A stretch of DNA of 7,702 nt from contig DFYR01000081.1 of NCBI GenBank assembly GCA_002383375.1, positions 4,936-12,637 on the forward strand, in the 5' to 3' direction. This DNA comes from Spirochaetaceae bacterium UBA4077. GTDB taxonomy: Bacteria > Spirochaetota > Spirochaetia > Treponematales > Rectinemataceae. Below the pieces are notes generated by a model. That model had not been told where the DNA came from and made no database searches. It worked only from the letters and a program-made list of their open reading frames with translations. Within the stretch, counting starts at the first letter, position 1. Each line of letters starts with the position of its first letter. Both the position numbers and the translations under genes were made by a program. Of the stretch, positions 5,425 through 7,702 are shown piece after piece.

Positions 5425-7497
5425 GTGAATAAAGTATTTCCGTATATCCGTATTTTTCTGCCCCTCGTCCTGGTTCTTATTCTGCCTTCTGCTCTAGGCG
5501 CCCAATCGGCTCTGAACATGTCCGATCCCTCGCTTTTGGCTAAGACGGTAAACAGCAAAGCCGAGGTCGAACGCTGCATTATCCTGGCCACGCCCGAATC
5601 GCTCGCAAAAGCCCAGGATGGGCTGGCTCAGTCCAAGATTATCGACGAAGCGGATAAAAATGCCCTTTTGGAGATAATCAGAGGCATCAGTTCGATTCTC
5701 TATCCGCCCTCGGTGAGGCCGGTCACGGTTGACGCGACCCAGAACGCCGCCGGCAACGGCAGCTCCCCGCAGGCGGGGGCTCAAACGCTCTTCAGTATCG
5801 ATCCCTCAATCGAATCCGTTCATAACGGCTATTCCATTGGCCTGACCCAGCTGGTGGAAGCCTCTCAGGGCAAGGTATTCGCCGCGCCCAGGGGCTCGGA
5901 ACCGAGTTTTTTAAACGAAATCCTCCCGGCTTTGGCGATTTTCAGGTCCGATGACCAGGAAGTCGCCCGCAGCGCCCTGGGCTATGCCCAGCGTTTCATG
6001 GCATTGCCCGACCAACAGTCGGTGATCCCTGGTTTGGCGCAGGCACGGTTCGAGTGCCTTTCGGGGCAGCCTGCAAACGCGTATTACACCTATCAGAAGC
6101 TTTTGGACAGTTATCCCGATCTCTGGCCTGCCCGGCTCCAACTGGGGGTTATTTCGCTGGAGCTGTCGCGGCCCATCAATGCACTTACCTTTTTACGTCC
6201 TCTGGTTAATATCCGCACAAACGATCCGGCCTTTATTAAACCCTATTCCATTGCCCTCTACCGCAACGGCAAACTGGCCGAGGCCGAGCCCTTCATGCGC
6301 AACGCTTTGCACTATTACCCAGGCGCCGATGACCTGGGCCTAATGCTCGCCCATATTCTCATGGACAGAAACGATTACCAGGCGGCGCAGCCCCTTATCG
6401 ACGCCTACGGTAAAAAACATCCTTCCGACAGGCTCTACCTCTACTTGAAGACGCAGCTCAGCAAGCATCAGGGTCGGTACGACGATACCCTCCGGTGGGC
6501 TCGCAAAGCGCTGCAAGCCTACCCGGGCGATCCTGAAATCATGATCCTTTTGGCGGGTGTACTCTTCCAGGGACCGGAGTCGGGGCACAAGGAAGCGACG
6601 CTGCTCTGCGAATCCGCCCTTACGTTCCTGGCTGGGGCTCCTGCGACCGACGCCACGGGTTTGCCACTCTACAACCCCCTGCAGATCGCCATGCGGCAGG
6701 AGGCTGAGACCTTGGCGGAACGGTACCTCCTCATGAGCGCTTACAACCGCCAGGACTGGTATGCGGCTGCCGATCTCTTAGACAAGTCGGCCCGGGCTGG
6801 GCTGGACAAGGAAGTGGTGGCTACCATTCTACGCAAGTCCGGCCGGTATGCCGAAGCCTTGGATTTTTCCAACGAATGGTACAGCGAAAATCCTGACTCC
6901 GAACCGGCCATCGAAGCCTATCTACGCTCCCTCGCCGCCTCCATCTCCGGAACCGGCCTGGCATCGGCGGGAAAACCTGTCTCCGATATCAGCACTGGAT
7001 ACCTGGGCAACCTGGGTTTGACGATGAACGCGCAGCCAGTGCTTGTCGGCCTGGTCATCAACCTGCTCTCCGGTTCTGCCTCGAAGGAGATGCGCTCCTA
7101 TCTGTACTACCTCCAGGGCAGTATCAGCGCCGACAGCGACAGCGCCATCGACTACTACCGCAAGGCCCTCATGGAGCGGGCTGATAATATCGAAGCCATG
7201 GCCGCCCTTGCCAAGGCCTATGCCGACAAGAACGACAAGACCAAGGCGCTCTTCTACATTAAGCAAGCCCGGGTTGTCGGCATCGAGGATCAGCAAATCG
7301 AAGCCCAACTAAACGCGCTGGAAGTCGCGCTGAATGCTCCCCAGCCTCAGTTGGAATCGACGGTGGTCGAGTCAAACAATGCCAGTGCTGCGACCAGCGC
7401 AGCGAAGGATTCCGGCAGTATCGCCCCTGCGACCAAAAATAAAGGCGCGGCGCTGGGCACTCCGGAAGTTGCGGCAACACCGCCTGCCAGCCTATAA
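5425..7497 (+). CDS. Large exported tetratricopeptide-repeat protein
   Basis: This 690-residue protein has an N-terminal signal peptide: VNKVFPYIR, then the core IFLPLVLVLILP, with likely cleavage at ALGA/QS near residue 26. There is no cysteine at the cleavage site, so it is predicted to be periplasmic or secreted rather than a lipoprotein. After a helical N-domain (about 34-95) and a Gly/Ser/Asn/Gln-rich spacer (about 103-120), TPR-type helix pairs dominate: about 203-300 (ending RNGKLAEAEPFMRNALHYYP), 303-366 (GRYDDTLRWARKALQAYPGDP), 432-490 (SGRYAEALDFSNEWYSENPDS) and 558-620 (DSAIDYYRKALMERADNIEA). The last 55 residues are an Ala/Ser/Thr/Pro-rich, probably disordered tail. No enzymatic motif is seen. 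TPR arrays bind peptides or partner proteins, so a scaffold role in the envelope is likely, but the partner is unknown. It is divergent from the lipoprotein/transglycosylase pair and is followed 17 bases later by the TIGR02757-type gene, probably in the same transcript. Confidence 0.88.
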   Translation: MNKVFPYIRIFLPLVLVLILPSALGAQSALNMSDPSLLAKTVNSKAEVERCIILATPESLAKAQDGLAQSKIIDEADKNALLEIIRGISSILYPPSVRPVTVDATQNAAGNGSSPQAGAQTLFSIDPSIESVHNGYSIGLTQLVEASQGKVFAAPRGSEPSFLNEILPALAIFRSDDQEVARSALGYAQRFMALPDQQSVIPGLAQARFECLSGQPANAYYTYQKLLDSYPDLWPARLQLGVISLELSRPINALTFLRPLVNIRTNDPAFIKPYSIALYRNGKLAEAEPFMRNALHYYPGADDLGLMLAHILMDRNDYQAAQPLIDAYGKKHPSDRLYLYLKTQLSKHQGRYDDTLRWARKALQAYPGDPEIMILLAGVLFQGPESGHKEATLLCESALTFLAGAPATDATGLPLYNPLQIAMRQEAETLAERYLLMSAYNRQDWYAAADLLDKSARAGLDKEVVATILRKSGRYAEALDFSNEWYSENPDSEPAIEAYLRSLAASISGTGLASAGKPVSDISTGYLGNLGLTMNAQPVLVGLVINLLSGSASKEMRSYLYYLQGSISADSDSAIDYYRKALMERADNIEAMAALAKAYADKNDKTKALFYIKQARVVGIEDQQIEAQLNALEVALNAPQPQLESTVVESNNASAATSAAKDSGSIAPATKNKGAALGTPEVAATPPASL

Positions 7498-7514
7498 GCC
7501 ACCACCGTCCTGAA

Positions 7515-7702
7515 ATGACCCTAGTCTATCGGCCCGAGATAGCCGAATTCCTTGACCGTATCTACAAGGTCTGCGGACATAACGCCAGGCTAGAAAATGA
7601 CCCGTTGGCCGTAGTACGGCGCTACGAAGACGCCGCTGATCGTGAAATCGCGGCTCTTGTCTGCTCCACGCTGGCATTCGGCTCTGTCACCCTGATCCTG
7701 CG
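7515..7702 (+). CDS. TIGR02757/DUF2400 family protein, N-terminal part
   Basis: Only the first 62 codons are in the window and the frame is still open at the edge. The translation starts MTLVYRPEIAEFLDRIY and includes DPLAVVRRYEDAADREIAAL (residues 29-48) and the following STLAFGSV (51-58). That matches my recollection of the conserved N-terminal block of the TIGR02757 (DUF2400) family, with its DP, RY, DxEI and AxG positions. The function of that family is not established. ATG at 7515 is the only sensible start after the TPR stop at 7497. It lacks a clear Shine-Dalgarno, which fits translational coupling with the upstream TPR gene. Confidence 0.75.
   Translation, partial: MTLVYRPEIAEFLDRIYKVCGHNARLENDPLAVVRRYEDAADREIAALVCSTLAFGSVTLIL

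Noticed and set aside
7492..7677. Minus-strand open frame at the window end
   Set aside because: It is antisense to the plus-strand frame that carries recognisable TIGR02757-like residues.

Overview
The window is a stretch of bacterial chromosome of fairly high GC (by eye, mid to upper 50s percent), densely coding, with no mobile element, CRISPR array or phage gene. The best guess for the host is a spirochaete, from the Treponema/Spirochaeta side of the phylum. The grounds are a tRNA gene without an encoded CCA end, a lipoprotein with a relaxed lipobox, several secreted TPR proteins, a LysM lytic transglycosylase without a lipid anchor, and a TIGR02757/DUF2400-type gene. No single gene proves this.

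Layout. 1-85: the 3' part of a tRNA-Phe(GAA) gene with a strong intrinsic terminator. 156-1127 (+): a UDP-glucose 4-epimerase (galE). 1216-2436 (+): an M20-family zinc metallohydrolase of unknown substrate. 2437-2532: a short convergent gap with degenerate repeats and no clear terminator. 2533-4116 (-): a MltD-like lytic transglycosylase with C-terminal LysM domains. 4113-5240 (-): a TPR lipoprotein lying upstream of the transglycosylase gene and overlapping it by 4 bases (ATGA). 5241-5424: a divergent intergenic region. 5425-7497 (+): a large exported TPR protein. 7515 to the window end (+): the start of a TIGR02757 (DUF2400) family gene.

How the genes fit together. The centre looks like an envelope module: a murein-cleaving enzyme translationally coupled to a TPR lipoprotein, divergent from a second, larger secreted TPR protein. 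The lipoprotein could anchor or position the transglycosylase, which has a signal peptide but no lipobox cysteine of its own. That is inference from gene order. galE and the M20 hydrolase look like metabolic genes that happen to be neighbours: GalE supplies UDP-galactose (possibly UDP-N-acetylhexosamines) for surface glycans, and the M20 enzyme cleaves an unidentified peptide or N-acyl amino acid.

Nothing here amounts to a clearly new system. The least explained parts are the Trp-rich C-terminal domain of the lipoprotein, the repetitive acidic linker in the transglycosylase, and the functional link between the transglycosylase and the TPR proteins.
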